DNA of 64,000 nt, taken from positions 496,001-560,000 of the forward strand of contig NZ_PTXL01000006.1 in assembly GCF_004343775.1 (NCBI RefSeq). Direction: 5' to 3'. Shown here piece by piece: positions 1 to 7,848 of the stretch. The notes below the pieces were generated by a model. The model did no database searches, had not been told where the DNA came from, and saw only the letters and a program-made list of their open reading frames with translations. The position numbers and the translations under genes were made by a program. The DNA is from Burkholderia sp. SRS-46 (GTDB lineage Bacteria > Pseudomonadota > Gammaproteobacteria > Burkholderiales > Burkholderiaceae). The first letter of the stretch is position 1. Each line of letters starts with the position of its first letter.

Positions 1-107
1 AAACCTTCGGCCTCACCGTCGGCCCCGGCGCGATCCTCGCACTGGCGTTTGCCGCGATCCTCGCGCCACGGACGGCCGCCGCGCATCGATCGGGAGGCCG
101 CGCATGA
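1..107 (+). CDS. C-terminal end of a membrane protein, possibly an MMPL-family exporter (partial)
   Basis: The reading frame enters from the left edge and stops at 105-107, so only about 34 residues are visible. They form one hydrophobic, Gly/Ala-rich segment followed by a short Arg-rich tail, as at the end of the last transmembrane helix of an RND/MMPL exporter. The stop overlaps the ATG of the next gene (ATGA), which implies translational coupling. Aryl-polyene-type clusters usually carry an MMPL exporter next to their ketosynthases, which suggests the identity; the visible part is too short to prove it. Confidence 0.45.
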   Translation, partial: TFGLTVGPGAILALAFAAILAPRTAAAHRSGGRA

Positions 108-973
108 ACGCACCGTCATCCGTGTCTCCGCCGCCGGGCGCCGCGCGCCGCTGGAAGCCGACGCCGCTGATCGCGGGCGCCGCCGCGCTGCATGCGGGCG
201 CGGCGGCGGCCATCGTCGCGCAACCGGCCGCGTGGCCGTGGGCGGCCGGCAGCGTGGCCGCGTCGCACCTTGCGCTGACGGCGGCCGGCCTGTGGCCGAG
301 GAGCGCGCTGCTCGGCCCGAACTGGACACGCCTGCCGGAGCACGCCGGCCGCACGATCGCGCTGACGATCGACGACGGCCCCGACCCCGACGTCACGCCG
401 CGCGTGCTCGACCTGCTCGACCGGTACGGTGCGCGCGCGACGTTCTTCTGCATCGGCGATCGCGCGCGCCGCTACCCGCAGTGGCTCGAGGCGATCGTCG
501 CGCGCGGCCATGCGGTCGAGAACCACAGCCAGCGGCACCGGCATACGTTCTCGCTGTCGGGGCCGGCCGCGCTGCGGCGCGAGATCGACGCCGCGCAGCG
601 CACGCTGACCGAGATCGGCGGCACGCGCCCGCTGTTCTTCCGCGCGCCCGCCGGCCTGCGCAATCCGTTTCTCGAACCGGTGCTGTGCGAGCTCGGCCTG
701 CAGCTCGCGAGCTGGACCCGGCGCGGCTTCGACACACGCCCTCACGACGCGGGCACGATCGCGCGGCGCCTGCTGCACGGGCTCGCGCCGCGCGACATCC
801 TGCTGGTGCACGACGGCCACGCGGCGCGCGACGCGCGCGGCGAGCCGGTCGTGCTCGACGTGCTGCCGGCCGTGCTGCGCGCGGCAGCCGACGCGCAGTT
901 GCGCTGGACCACGCTGCGCGCCGCGCTCGCGCCCGAGCCGCCGGCGGCGCCCGTCCCGACACCTCCCGTTTGA
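104..973 (+). CDS. Polysaccharide deacetylase (NodB-domain) family membrane protein
   Basis: A 289-residue protein with two hydrophobic stretches (about residues 20-65) before a NodB homology domain. The metal-binding motifs are visible: TIDDG at about 88-92 and HSQRH at 141-145, followed by RAPAG near residue 185 and a VHDGH motif near 230. The family removes N- or O-linked acetyl groups from carbohydrates using a divalent metal. The start overlaps the preceding stop (ATGA). Its place beside ketosynthase genes suggests a role in modifying or exporting a polyene-type lipid; the real substrate is unknown. NodB family membership is secure, the role is inferred. Confidence 0.85.
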   Translation: MNAPSSVSPPPGAARRWKPTPLIAGAAALHAGAAAAIVAQPAAWPWAAGSVAASHLALTAAGLWPRSALLGPNWTRLPEHAGRTIALTIDDGPDPDVTPRVLDLLDRYGARATFFCIGDRARRYPQWLEAIVARGHAVENHSQRHRHTFSLSGPAALRREIDAAQRTLTEIGGTRPLFFRAPAGLRNPFLEPVLCELGLQLASWTRRGFDTRPHDAGTIARRLLHGLAPRDILLVHDGHAARDARGEPVVLDVLPAVLRAAADAQLRWTTLRAALAPEPPAAPVPTPPV

Positions 974-1046
974 TAAAATTGAAGCGCACTCGGCACGCCG
1001 CCCGGCCTCATCGCGGCGCCCGCTCAGGCCACCGGATTCGACCCTC

Positions 1047-2261
1047 GTGAAACCTCTCCTGCTCTCGCATTTCACCGCCACCAGCTGCATCGGCCGCGGC
1101 CTCGACGCGACCGTCGCCGCGCTGCGCAGCGCCCGCGGCGGCCTCACGCGATGCGACTTCGAGCACGCGGACCTCGACACCTGGATCGGCGCGGTGGATG
1201 GCGTCGACGCGCAGCCGGTGCGCGCCGACCTCGCCGCCTTCGACTGCCGCAACCACCGCCTCGCGCAGCTCGGCCTCGTGCAGGACGGCTTCGCCGAGCG
1301 CGTCGCGGCGGCCGTGGCGCGCTACGGCGCCGAGCGCGTCGGCGTGTTCATCGGCACGAGCACGGCCGGCGTCCTCGAAACGGAGCACGCCTACCGGCGC
1401 CGCGACCCGCACAGCGGCGCACTGCCGGCCGACTTCCGCTACGCGCAGACCCACAACCCGTATTCGTCCGCCGCGTTCGTGCGCGCGTATTTCGCGCTGC
1501 GCGGCCCGGCGGCGGCGATCTCGTCCGCGTGCTCGTCCGGCGCGAAGGTGTTCGGCTCCGCGCGCCGCATGCTCGACGCGGGGCTGATCGATGCGGCCAT
1601 CGTCGGCGGCGTCGATTCGCTGTGCCTGACGACGCTGTACGGCTTCAATTCGCTCGAACTGCTGTCGCGCCAGCCGTGCCGGCCGTTCGACATCGCGCGC
1701 GACGGGATCTCGATCGGCGAGGCGGCCGCGTTCGCGCTCGTCGAGCGCGCGCCCGACGCACTCGACGTGCTCGACGACAGCGCGATCCTGCTGCTCGGCA
1801 TCGGCGAATCGAGCGACGCGCATCACATGTCGTCGCCGCACCCGGAAGGGCTCGGCGCGCGCGCCGCGATCGAGCAGGCGCTCGCCTCGGCGGGCTGCCA
1901 CGCGCGCGACGTCGACTACATCAACCTGCACGGCACCGCGACGCCGAGCAACGACGCGGCCGAAAGCCGCGCGGTCGGCGCGCTGTTCGCGAACACGCCG
2001 TGCAGCTCGACGAAGGGCGCGACCGGCCACACGCTCGGCGCGGCCGGCGCGCTCGAGGCGGTGGTCGCGGCGCTCGCGCTGCGCGACCAGTTCGTGCCGG
2101 CCGGCATCAACACGACGCGCCCCGACCCGGCGCTCGCACCCGGCTACGTGCTCGCGAGCCGCGACGCGCGGGTGCGCACCGTCCTCAGCAATTCGTTCGG
2201 CTTCGGCGGCACGAACTGCAGCCTGCTGCTCGGCCGCGCGCACCGCCGACCATCGACATGA
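1047..2261 (+). CDS. Beta-ketoacyl-ACP synthase (FabF-like) of an aryl-polyene-type cluster
   Basis: A 404-residue condensing enzyme of the thiolase fold, read from a GTG start. The catalytic set is complete: Cys162 in SACSSGAK, His295 in NLHGTATPSND, Lys323 and His328 in KGATGHTLG. It should condense malonyl-ACP with a growing acyl chain. The next gene is a ketosynthase-like partner lacking the active Cys, joined by an ATGA overlap. This is the layout of ketosynthase/chain-length-factor pairs in aryl polyene and xanthomonadin clusters (ApeO/ApeC-like). Family assignment is firm; the product class is inferred from neighbours. Confidence 0.88.
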   Translation: MKPLLLSHFTATSCIGRGLDATVAALRSARGGLTRCDFEHADLDTWIGAVDGVDAQPVRADLAAFDCRNHRLAQLGLVQDGFAERVAAAVARYGAERVGVFIGTSTAGVLETEHAYRRRDPHSGALPADFRYAQTHNPYSSAAFVRAYFALRGPAAAISSACSSGAKVFGSARRMLDAGLIDAAIVGGVDSLCLTTLYGFNSLELLSRQPCRPFDIARDGISIGEAAAFALVERAPDALDVLDDSAILLLGIGESSDAHHMSSPHPEGLGARAAIEQALASAGCHARDVDYINLHGTATPSNDAAESRAVGALFANTPCSSTKGATGHTLGAAGALEAVVAALALRDQFVPAGINTTRPDPALAPGYVLASRDARVRTVLSNSFGFGGTNCSLLLGRAHRRPST

Positions 2262-3073
2262 AACTCACCGCCTACCTCGACAGCGTCGGCCTGATCGGGC
2301 CGGGATTGAGCGACTGGCCGCACGCGGCCGACGTGCTCGCCGGCCGCGCCGCCTACGCCAGCGCGCACACCGTGCTGCCGCCGCCGGCCGGCCTGCCGCC
2401 GGCCGAGCGGCGGCGCACCGGGCCGGTGGTGCGGGCCGCGCTCGCGGCCGGCCACGCGGCCGTCGCGGCAAGCGGCCGCGACGCCGCGACGCTCGCGACC
2501 GTGTTCAGCGCATCGGGCGGCGACGGCCAGAATTGCCACGCGATCTGCGAGACGCTCGCGAGCGATGACCGCCACCTGTCGCCGACGCGCTTCCACAATT
2601 CCGTGCACAACGCGCCGGCCGGCTACTGGAGCATCGCGACGCGCGCGATGGCCACGTCGAACGTGCTGTGCGCGTACGACGGCAGCTTCGCCGCGGGGCT
2701 GCTCGAAAGCGTCTGCCAGGTGTCGGCCGACCGTGTGCCGAGCCTGCTGATCGCGTACGACGCCGACTATCCGGAGCCGCTGCACGCGGTGCGGCCGATC
2801 GTCGATGCGTTCGGTGTCGCGCTGGTGCTCGCGCCGCACGCGCGCGCCGCGAGCCTCGCGCGCATCGACGTGCGGCTCACCGACGCGCCCGCGACGACGC
2901 TCGCGTCGTCCGAGCTCGAAGCGCTGCGCACCGGCAATCCGGCCGCGCGCGCGCTGCCGCTGCTCGCCGCGCTCGCCGCGCGGCGTTCGGCCAGCGTCGT
3001 GCTCGACTATCTGGACGATACGCGCGTGCAGGTGGACGTCGCGATGCCGGATGCGTTCGCGGAGGACGCGTGA
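2258..3073 (+). CDS. Ketosynthase-like chain length factor (inactive partner, N-terminal half only)
   Basis: A 271-residue protein resembling only the N-terminal half of a beta-ketoacyl synthase (for example FSASGGDGQN and the NSVHNAPAGYW segment). The position where the catalytic Cys would lie has no Cys, so it cannot condense by itself. Short proteins like this are annotated as beta-ketoacyl synthase chain length factors in aryl-polyene clusters and pair with the active synthase. The ATG overlaps the stop of that synthase gene, so the two are probably made in equal amounts. It also overlaps the next gene. Confidence 0.75.
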   Translation: MKLTAYLDSVGLIGPGLSDWPHAADVLAGRAAYASAHTVLPPPAGLPPAERRRTGPVVRAALAAGHAAVAASGRDAATLATVFSASGGDGQNCHAICETLASDDRHLSPTRFHNSVHNAPAGYWSIATRAMATSNVLCAYDGSFAAGLLESVCQVSADRVPSLLIAYDADYPEPLHAVRPIVDAFGVALVLAPHARAASLARIDVRLTDAPATTLASSELEALRTGNPAARALPLLAALAARRSASVVLDYLDDTRVQVDVAMPDAFAEDA

Positions 3074-3570
3074 TGACGCTTGCCGCCGGCACGGCGCTCG
3101 ACCATGCGTGGATCGCCGCGCACATTCCGCACGACGGCGCGATGTGCGTGCTCGACTCGGTCGATGCATGGGACGACACGCGGATCCGCTGCAGCGCGAC
3201 GAGCCACCGCGACCCGCGCAATCCGCTGCGCGCGCACGGCAGGCTCGCGTCGGTGTGCGGGATCGAGTACGCGGCGCAGGCGATGGCCGTGCACGGCGCG
3301 CTCGTCGGCGCGTCGCACGCGCGGCCGCGCGCCGGCTTTCTCGCGAGCGTGCGCGGCGTCGACGCGTTCGTCGATCGGCTCGATACCTGCGACGCACCGC
3401 TGACGGTCGACGCAGAACGGATCGGCGGCGACGCCGTTACCGTGCTCTACGGCTTCACGGTTCGCTGCGGCGAACGCGTGCTGCTGACCGGCCGCGCCAC
3501 GGTGATGCTCGATGCATCGGCGGCCGCCACGCTGCGCCCGCCGGCTGCCGGCGGCGCGGAGATTCGATGA
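3073..3570 (+). CDS. 3-hydroxyacyl-ACP dehydratase-like hotdog protein (ApeP-like)
   Basis: A 165-residue protein with the size and layout of FabZ/FabA-type hotdog dehydratases. The N-terminal HIPHDGAMCVLDSV segment matches the substrate-tunnel region of dehydratases that carry a His in PH(x)nM(x)LLD. A predicted helix around residues 60-80 (GIEYAAQAMAVHGAL) corresponds to the central hotdog helix. It would remove water from 3-hydroxyacyl-ACP to give the trans-2-enoyl chain of a polyene. The stop of the preceding gene overlaps the ATG; a GTG three bases upstream is an alternative start. No ketoreductase follows inside the window. Confidence 0.72.
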   Translation: MTLAAGTALDHAWIAAHIPHDGAMCVLDSVDAWDDTRIRCSATSHRDPRNPLRAHGRLASVCGIEYAAQAMAVHGALVGASHARPRAGFLASVRGVDAFVDRLDTCDAPLTVDAERIGGDAVTVLYGFTVRCGERVLLTGRATVMLDASAAATLRPPAAGGAEIR

Positions 3571-3592
3571 CAACGTTGATGGGAACCAGGTC

Positions 3593-3895
3593 GTGAAAGG
3601 TCGTCAGTTCATTTACACCGCACTCGTGCTTGCCGTGATCAGCCCGATCGCGCACGCGGATCTGTCCGAAGTGAAACAGAACATCAAGCAGGATTCGAAG
3701 GAAGCCGCGCACAAGACCGGCGAGGCCGCGCGCAGCTTCGGCCATGCGACCGCGAGCGCCGCGAAGGCCGTCGGCCACGGCGTCGCGCATGCGTCTCGCG
3801 AAGGCTGGGATGCGACGAAGCACGCGTCGCGCGAGGGCTGGGACGCCACCAAGCGCACGACGAAGCGGGTCTTCCACAAGGACGGCAGCGACTGA
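3593..3895 (+). CDS. Small exported hypothetical protein with repeated amphipathic segments
   Basis: Read from a GTG start this gives about 100 residues: a short basic start, a hydrophobic core and a clear cleavage motif AHA, so a signal peptide for export to the periplasm. The mature part is Ala/Lys-rich, predicted helical and LEA/apolipoprotein-like. It contains a near-exact internal duplication of HASREGWDATK (about residues 64-85). The protein lies 22 bases after the dehydratase gene, on the same strand, so it may be cotranscribed with the cluster. No function is recognised. Confidence 0.6.
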   Translation: MKGRQFIYTALVLAVISPIAHADLSEVKQNIKQDSKEAAHKTGEAARSFGHATASAAKAVGHGVAHASREGWDATKHASREGWDATKRTTKRVFHKDGSD

Positions 3896-3944
3896 GCGCA
3901 CGCGCGTCGCGACGCAGCGGCAAGCTGCGCCGCGACCCGGTCGT

Positions 3945-4154
3945 TCAGGCCGCCCTGCCGCCTGCCCGGCGTTCGCGCGACGCGGCGCCGCACCCTGCAC
4001 GCCTGCCGTACGCCGCGCGCCAGCAATCGCGATGATCGAACTCGCGCAGCAGTCGCGCGCGGCGCCGCTCGAGCCAGTAGAGCACGATCATCATCGTCAG
4101 CGCGACGGCGAGCGCCGATCCGCCGATCGCGAGCCCCATCCAGGTATCACCCAT
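3945..4154 (-). CDS. Possible 69-residue single-span membrane protein
   Basis: A short frame with one strong transmembrane segment at about residues 7-27 (LAIGGSALAVALTMMIVLYW), followed by a highly basic Arg-rich tail, expected on the cytoplasmic side. A GGAG stands five bases before the ATG, which supports translation. It lies between the converging small exported protein gene and phaB. No family is recognised. The C-terminal half is low-complexity, so the true end or even the coding status is uncertain. Confidence 0.42.
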   Translation of the reverse strand: MGDTWMGLAIGGSALAVALTMMIVLYWLERRRARLLREFDHRDCWRAAYGRRAGCGAASRERRAGGRAA

Positions 4155-4375
4155 GCGTACTCCGGAACGTGAAGCCGTGGCTGCGCACGCGCCGCGACGG
4201 CGGCCGGCGCACGCCCCTGCGATCGCAGGCAGCCCACGGCACACGCCGTGCGGCCGCCGCCCCGCACGGGCGCGTTCGTCGTCGTCATCGCGCGCACGCG
4301 CGCTGCCCCGGCACTGGATCCAGCGGGAGCACGGCCCGGGCGCGCAAGCGCGCAACCCGGGCCGCCGCGCGTCAA

Positions 4376-5119
4376 TCAATGCATGTGCTGGCCGCCGTTG
4401 ATCGCGATGTTGGAGCCGGTCACGAAGGCCGCCTCCTCGGAGCACAGATACGCGACCAGCCCCGCGACTTCCTCGGGCTTGCCGAGCCGGCCGGCAGGGA
4501 TCTGCGGCAGGATCTTCGAGTCGAGGACGTCCTGCGGAATCGCCATCACCATCTTGGTCGCGAGATAACCCGGCGACACCGTGTTCACCGTCACGCCCTT
4601 GCGCGCGACTTCGAGCGCGAGCGACTTGGTGAAGCCGTGCATGCCGGCCTTCGCGGCCGCGTAGTTGGTCTGGCCGACCGAGCCCTTCGAGCCGTTGACC
4701 GACGAGATGTTGACGATCCGCCCCCAGCCGCGCTCGACCATGCCTTCGCACACCGGCTTGGTCATGTTGAACACGGAATCGAGGTTGGTGCGGATCACCG
4801 CATCCCAGTTGACCTTGTCGAGCTTGCGGAACGTCATGTCGCGCGTGATGCCGGCGTTGTTCACCAGCACGTCGATCGGGCCGAGCTCCTGCACGATCTT
4901 CGCCACGCATTCCTGGCACGAATCGTGGTCGGCCACGTCCACCGGATACGCGTGGAATTCGCGGCCGGCCGCATGCATCTCGGTCAACCAGCGGTCGACG
5001 CCATTGTTGTTCGGCGAATACGTGACGACAACCCGGTAGCCCGCGTCGTGCAATCGGATGCTGATCGATTCGCCAAGGCCGCCCATTCCACCTGTCACAA
5101 CTGCAATTCGCTTAGTCAT
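4376..5119 (-). CDS. phaB: Acetoacetyl-CoA reductase
   Basis: A 247-residue short-chain dehydrogenase that reduces acetoacetyl-CoA to (R)-3-hydroxybutyryl-CoA with NADPH, the second step of polyhydroxybutyrate synthesis. Visible features are the TGGMGGLG nucleotide-binding motif near the start, NNAGITRD, the catalytic Ser140, Tyr153 and Lys157 (YAAAK), and NISSVNG, all matching Ralstonia PhaB in spacing. The start MTKRIAVVTGG fits the family; the ribosome site is weak (AGG directly before ATG). It follows phaA on the same strand after a gap of about 200 bases. Confidence 0.95.
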   Translation of the reverse strand: MTKRIAVVTGGMGGLGESISIRLHDAGYRVVVTYSPNNNGVDRWLTEMHAAGREFHAYPVDVADHDSCQECVAKIVQELGPIDVLVNNAGITRDMTFRKLDKVNWDAVIRTNLDSVFNMTKPVCEGMVERGWGRIVNISSVNGSKGSVGQTNYAAAKAGMHGFTKSLALEVARKGVTVNTVSPGYLATKMVMAIPQDVLDSKILPQIPAGRLGKPEEVAGLVAYLCSEEAAFVTGSNIAINGGQHMH

Positions 5120-5328
5120 CCTATAAGTTACCGACAAGAAAAGTGATCGATGATGTGGCGCGGCAACGTGGCACTCGCCGCCGCACACACCGCTTCGATA
5201 CGCCGGATCCATCCGGCCTATCGCAGAATCGCGCCTCGTGTTGTGAACTGCTCGTCCGGCGCGAATGCCGTATGGCGCGCTCGCGGTGCATGCATGCACC
5301 GCGAACGTGCCGTGTCGTCAAACCCTGC

Positions 5329-6510
5329 TCAGTCGCGCTCGACCGCGAGCGCGACACCCATCCCGCCGCCGATGCACAGCGACGCCAGCCCGCGCTTCGC
5401 ATCGCGCTTGACCATCTCGTGCAGCAGCGTCACCAGGATCCGGCAGCCCGACGCCCCGATCGGATGCCCGATCGCGATCGCCCCGCCGTTCACGTTCACC
5501 TTCGACGTGTCCCAGCCCATCTGCTTGTGCACAGCCAGCGCCTGCGCCGCGAACGCCTCGTTGATCTCCATCAGGTCCAGGTCGCCCGGCGTCCAGCCCG
5601 CGCGCTCCAGGCACCGCCGCGACGCCGGCACCGGGCCCATCCCCATCACGCTCGGATCCACGCCCGCGTTCGCGTACGCCTTGATCCGCGCCAGCGGCTT
5701 CAGGCCCAGCGCATCGGCCTTCTTCGCCGACATCACCAGCACCGCCGCCGCGCCGTCATTGATCCCCGACGCGCTCGCCGCCGTCACCGTGCCGTCCTTC
5801 GCGAACGCCGGCTTCAGCCCCGCCAGCGACTCCGCCGTCACGCCGTGGCGCACGAACTCGTCCGTCGTGAACTGCAGCGGCTCGCCCTTTCTCTGCGGAA
5901 TCGTCACCGGCACGATCTCTTCGTCGAAGCGCCCGGCCTTCTGCGCCGCTTCCGCCTTGTTATGCGACAGCGCCGCGAACGCGTCCTGCTCTTCGCGCGT
6001 GATCCCGTATTCCTTCGCGACGTTCTCCGCCGTGATGCCCATGTGGTACTGGTTGTACACGTCCCACAGGCCGTCGACGATCATCGTGTCGACCAGCTTC
6101 GCGTCGCCCATCCGGAACCCGTCGCGCGAGCCCGGCAGCACGTGCGGCGCCGCGCTCATGTTCTCCTGGCCGCCCGCGATCACGATGTCCGCGTCGCCGG
6201 CAATGATCGCGTTCGCCGCCAGCATCACCGCCTTCAGGCCCGAACCGCACACCTTGTTGATCGTCATCCCCGGCACCGCGCTCGGCAGCCCGGCCTTGAT
6301 CACCGACTGGCGCGCCGGGTTCTGGCCCGAGCCCGCCGCCAGCACTTGGCCCAGGATCACTTCGCTGACCAGCTCCGGCTTCACGCCGCCGCGCTCCAGC
6401 ACCGCGCGAATCACCGTGGCGCCCAGTTCCGGCGCCGCGATCTTCGCGAGCGAACCGCCGAATTTGCCGACCGCGGTACGCGCGGCCGATACGATCACTA
6501 CGTCCGTCAT
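5329..6510 (-). CDS. phaA: Acetyl-CoA acetyltransferase (beta-ketothiolase)
   Basis: A 393-residue biosynthetic thiolase that condenses two acetyl-CoA into acetoacetyl-CoA. The nucleophile Cys88 (NKVCGSG), His349 (GHPIGASG) and Cys379 (CIGGGMG) are all present at the standard spacing, and length equals that of Ralstonia PhaA. It lies between a phasin gene and phaB on the same strand. No polymer synthase gene (phaC) is in the window, so the polymerase must be encoded elsewhere, or this set serves a different acetoacetyl-CoA demand. Confidence 0.95.
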   Translation of the reverse strand: MTDVVIVSAARTAVGKFGGSLAKIAAPELGATVIRAVLERGGVKPELVSEVILGQVLAAGSGQNPARQSVIKAGLPSAVPGMTINKVCGSGLKAVMLAANAIIAGDADIVIAGGQENMSAAPHVLPGSRDGFRMGDAKLVDTMIVDGLWDVYNQYHMGITAENVAKEYGITREEQDAFAALSHNKAEAAQKAGRFDEEIVPVTIPQRKGEPLQFTTDEFVRHGVTAESLAGLKPAFAKDGTVTAASASGINDGAAAVLVMSAKKADALGLKPLARIKAYANAGVDPSVMGMGPVPASRRCLERAGWTPGDLDLMEINEAFAAQALAVHKQMGWDTSKVNVNGGAIAIGHPIGASGCRILVTLLHEMVKRDAKRGLASLCIGGGMGVALAVERD

Positions 6511-6672
6511 GTTCAATTCCTGCATCAGTGTCACGTTGCTGTTTGCTGTTGCGCCGCCGGCGCGCGCCGGTCGGGCCTTGCTTGCCGCGCGATTGCCACG
6601 CCGGGCGCGTCCGGTGCCGGACGCCGGCGCACACGCATCCGCCGTGGGAAACCGCGGCCGGCGCGGACCGCT

Positions 6673-6714
6673 GCCGGATGCCGCGCGGCACACGCGGCAC
6701 ACGCGGCATCCGGC
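6673..6714. repeat. Perfect 13-bp inverted repeat between phaP and phaA
   Basis: GCCGGATGCCGCG (6673-6685) is exactly complementary to 6702-6714, with a 16-base loop made of CGGCACA-type repeats. It lies about 50 bases after the phasin stop on the minus strand. No T-run follows, so it is not a typical intrinsic terminator. It could attenuate readthrough or protect the 3' end of abundant phasin mRNA. Confidence 0.6.
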
Positions 6715-6760
6715 GACCGGTCGCGCCAGTCAGTGCGTCGCGCCGAAGCGCGACGCGAGG

Positions 6761-7330
6761 TCACGCTGCGGCTTCGCGCGGGGCCGCATCCTTGCGGGCG
6801 GCCTGCTTGCCGTTGCGTGCCGCTGCACCGACGGCGTCGAAGCCGCTTTGCGCGGCCTCGATCACCTGGCCCGTCGCCGCGCGCACCGTTTCCGCCGCGA
6901 CGCTCGCCGCCGACAGCGCCGAATTCAGCGCGGCAACGACGGGCGCCGAACCGGCCGGCGCGTGCTTGCTCAGCTCGCCGAGCGCGTCCTTCAGGCGCTT
7001 GTCGTTCTGCTCGTACTGCGTCTGCGCGATCTTCGCCAGTTCGGCCTGGGTCGTCGTCGCGATGTCGAACAGGTGACGGCCGTACGAGGCCGCCTTGGTG
7101 ACCGCCTGCTGCGACGCGCCGAGCTGGCGCGTGAAGAATTCCGCCGGGTTCTGCGCGGCGAAGGCCTCCTTCAGGCTGTCTTCGTACTCGGTGACCGCGG
7201 CCTTGGTCGCCTGCAGGTTGAGGTCGACCACGGCCTCGAAACCGCGGAGCGCCGGATGCACGACAGCGAACCATGCGGTAACGCCGGTCTGGTAATCGGC
7301 AATGAGTTTTTCGGGGGCGAAAACGGACAT
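6761..7330 (-). CDS. phaP: Phasin, polyhydroxyalkanoate granule-associated protein
   Basis: A 189-residue, Ala/Gln-rich, predicted all-helical protein beginning MSVFAPEKLIADYQTGV, typical of the PhaP family (TIGR01841-type phasins). Phasins coat PHA granules and control their number and size. It carries the usual amphipathic heptad-like stretches (for example ASYGRHLFDIATTTQAELAK) and a low-complexity Ala/Lys tail. The start was chosen by family match; an upstream in-frame ATG would only add unlike sequence. It heads the phaP-phaA-phaB run. The AT-rich region upstream probably holds its promoter. Confidence 0.9.
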   Translation of the reverse strand: MSVFAPEKLIADYQTGVTAWFAVVHPALRGFEAVVDLNLQATKAAVTEYEDSLKEAFAAQNPAEFFTRQLGASQQAVTKAASYGRHLFDIATTTQAELAKIAQTQYEQNDKRLKDALGELSKHAPAGSAPVVAALNSALSAASVAAETVRAATGQVIEAAQSGFDAVGAAARNGKQAARKDAAPREAAA

Positions 7331-7848
7331 CTGCGCGCTCCTGTTAACGATGCGAGAGTTTGTGAAAGGAAAGACGGAAATCGGACGATGCATCCGATCT
7401 CTTATTTATCGCACATCATTCATTGAATGCACGAAGTTTAGAGCGCCCATTCTAGAACGATAAATTGTCAATCAAATGGCATTAATGCCTAGGAGAAACC
7501 CTAACACGACAATTGCCCCGTCAAACGGGTCTGGCGGTAATTTTTTTAGGGGACATGTGACAATCCCTTGCACTGAAACGATTTTTAACTTTTTTACAGC
7601 ACGCCGTGCACAACCCCCGGGAATATTTACGCCCGGGTTATGGTGATTATTCGAAATTAGTGCACGCTTATGGACAACATGTTTATGGATGAAATCGCGC
7701 AATGAAATCGATTTTCCGAATTCTGATAGAAATCGTTTTCACATCCATTTTCAAAATCCGGGAATAACGCGAAATGCATCGACCCCGCAATGCGGGGGTC
7801 ATATCCCGCATTGCGCGGGGTCGCGATACGCGCCGCGAACGCGGCGCG
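7331..7848. other. Gene-free AT-rich region upstream of phaP and downstream of the ParA gene
   Basis: About 520 bases without a convincing gene. The part 7380-7760 is much richer in A+T than its surroundings, as expected of a promoter and leader region for phaP. Near the ParA end are several GC-rich inverted repeats: GACCCCGCAATGCGGGGGTC (7781-7800), a partly complementary copy at 7804-7821, and a perfect hairpin at 7829-7848. A 76-codon minus-strand frame at 7472-7702 lacks family features and is not called. Confidence 0.6.
7829..7848 (-). terminator. Hairpin directly after the ParA-family stop codon
   Basis: CGCGCCGC-GAAC-GCGGCGCG is a perfect 8-bp stem with a four-base loop that abuts the ParA stop codon at 7849-7851. 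No U-tract follows on the minus strand, so termination may be Rho-assisted, or the hairpin may only protect the 3' end. A second inverted repeat about 10 bases further on could add to it. Confidence 0.45.

Noticed and set aside
3567..3596. A nine-codon frame after the dehydratase that could be the start of a lost reductase
   Set aside because: Too short, with no following homology; it overlaps the GTG of the next gene.
7472..7702. 76-codon minus-strand frame in the AT-rich gap
   Set aside because: No family features and no good ribosome site; the region looks like a leader and promoter.
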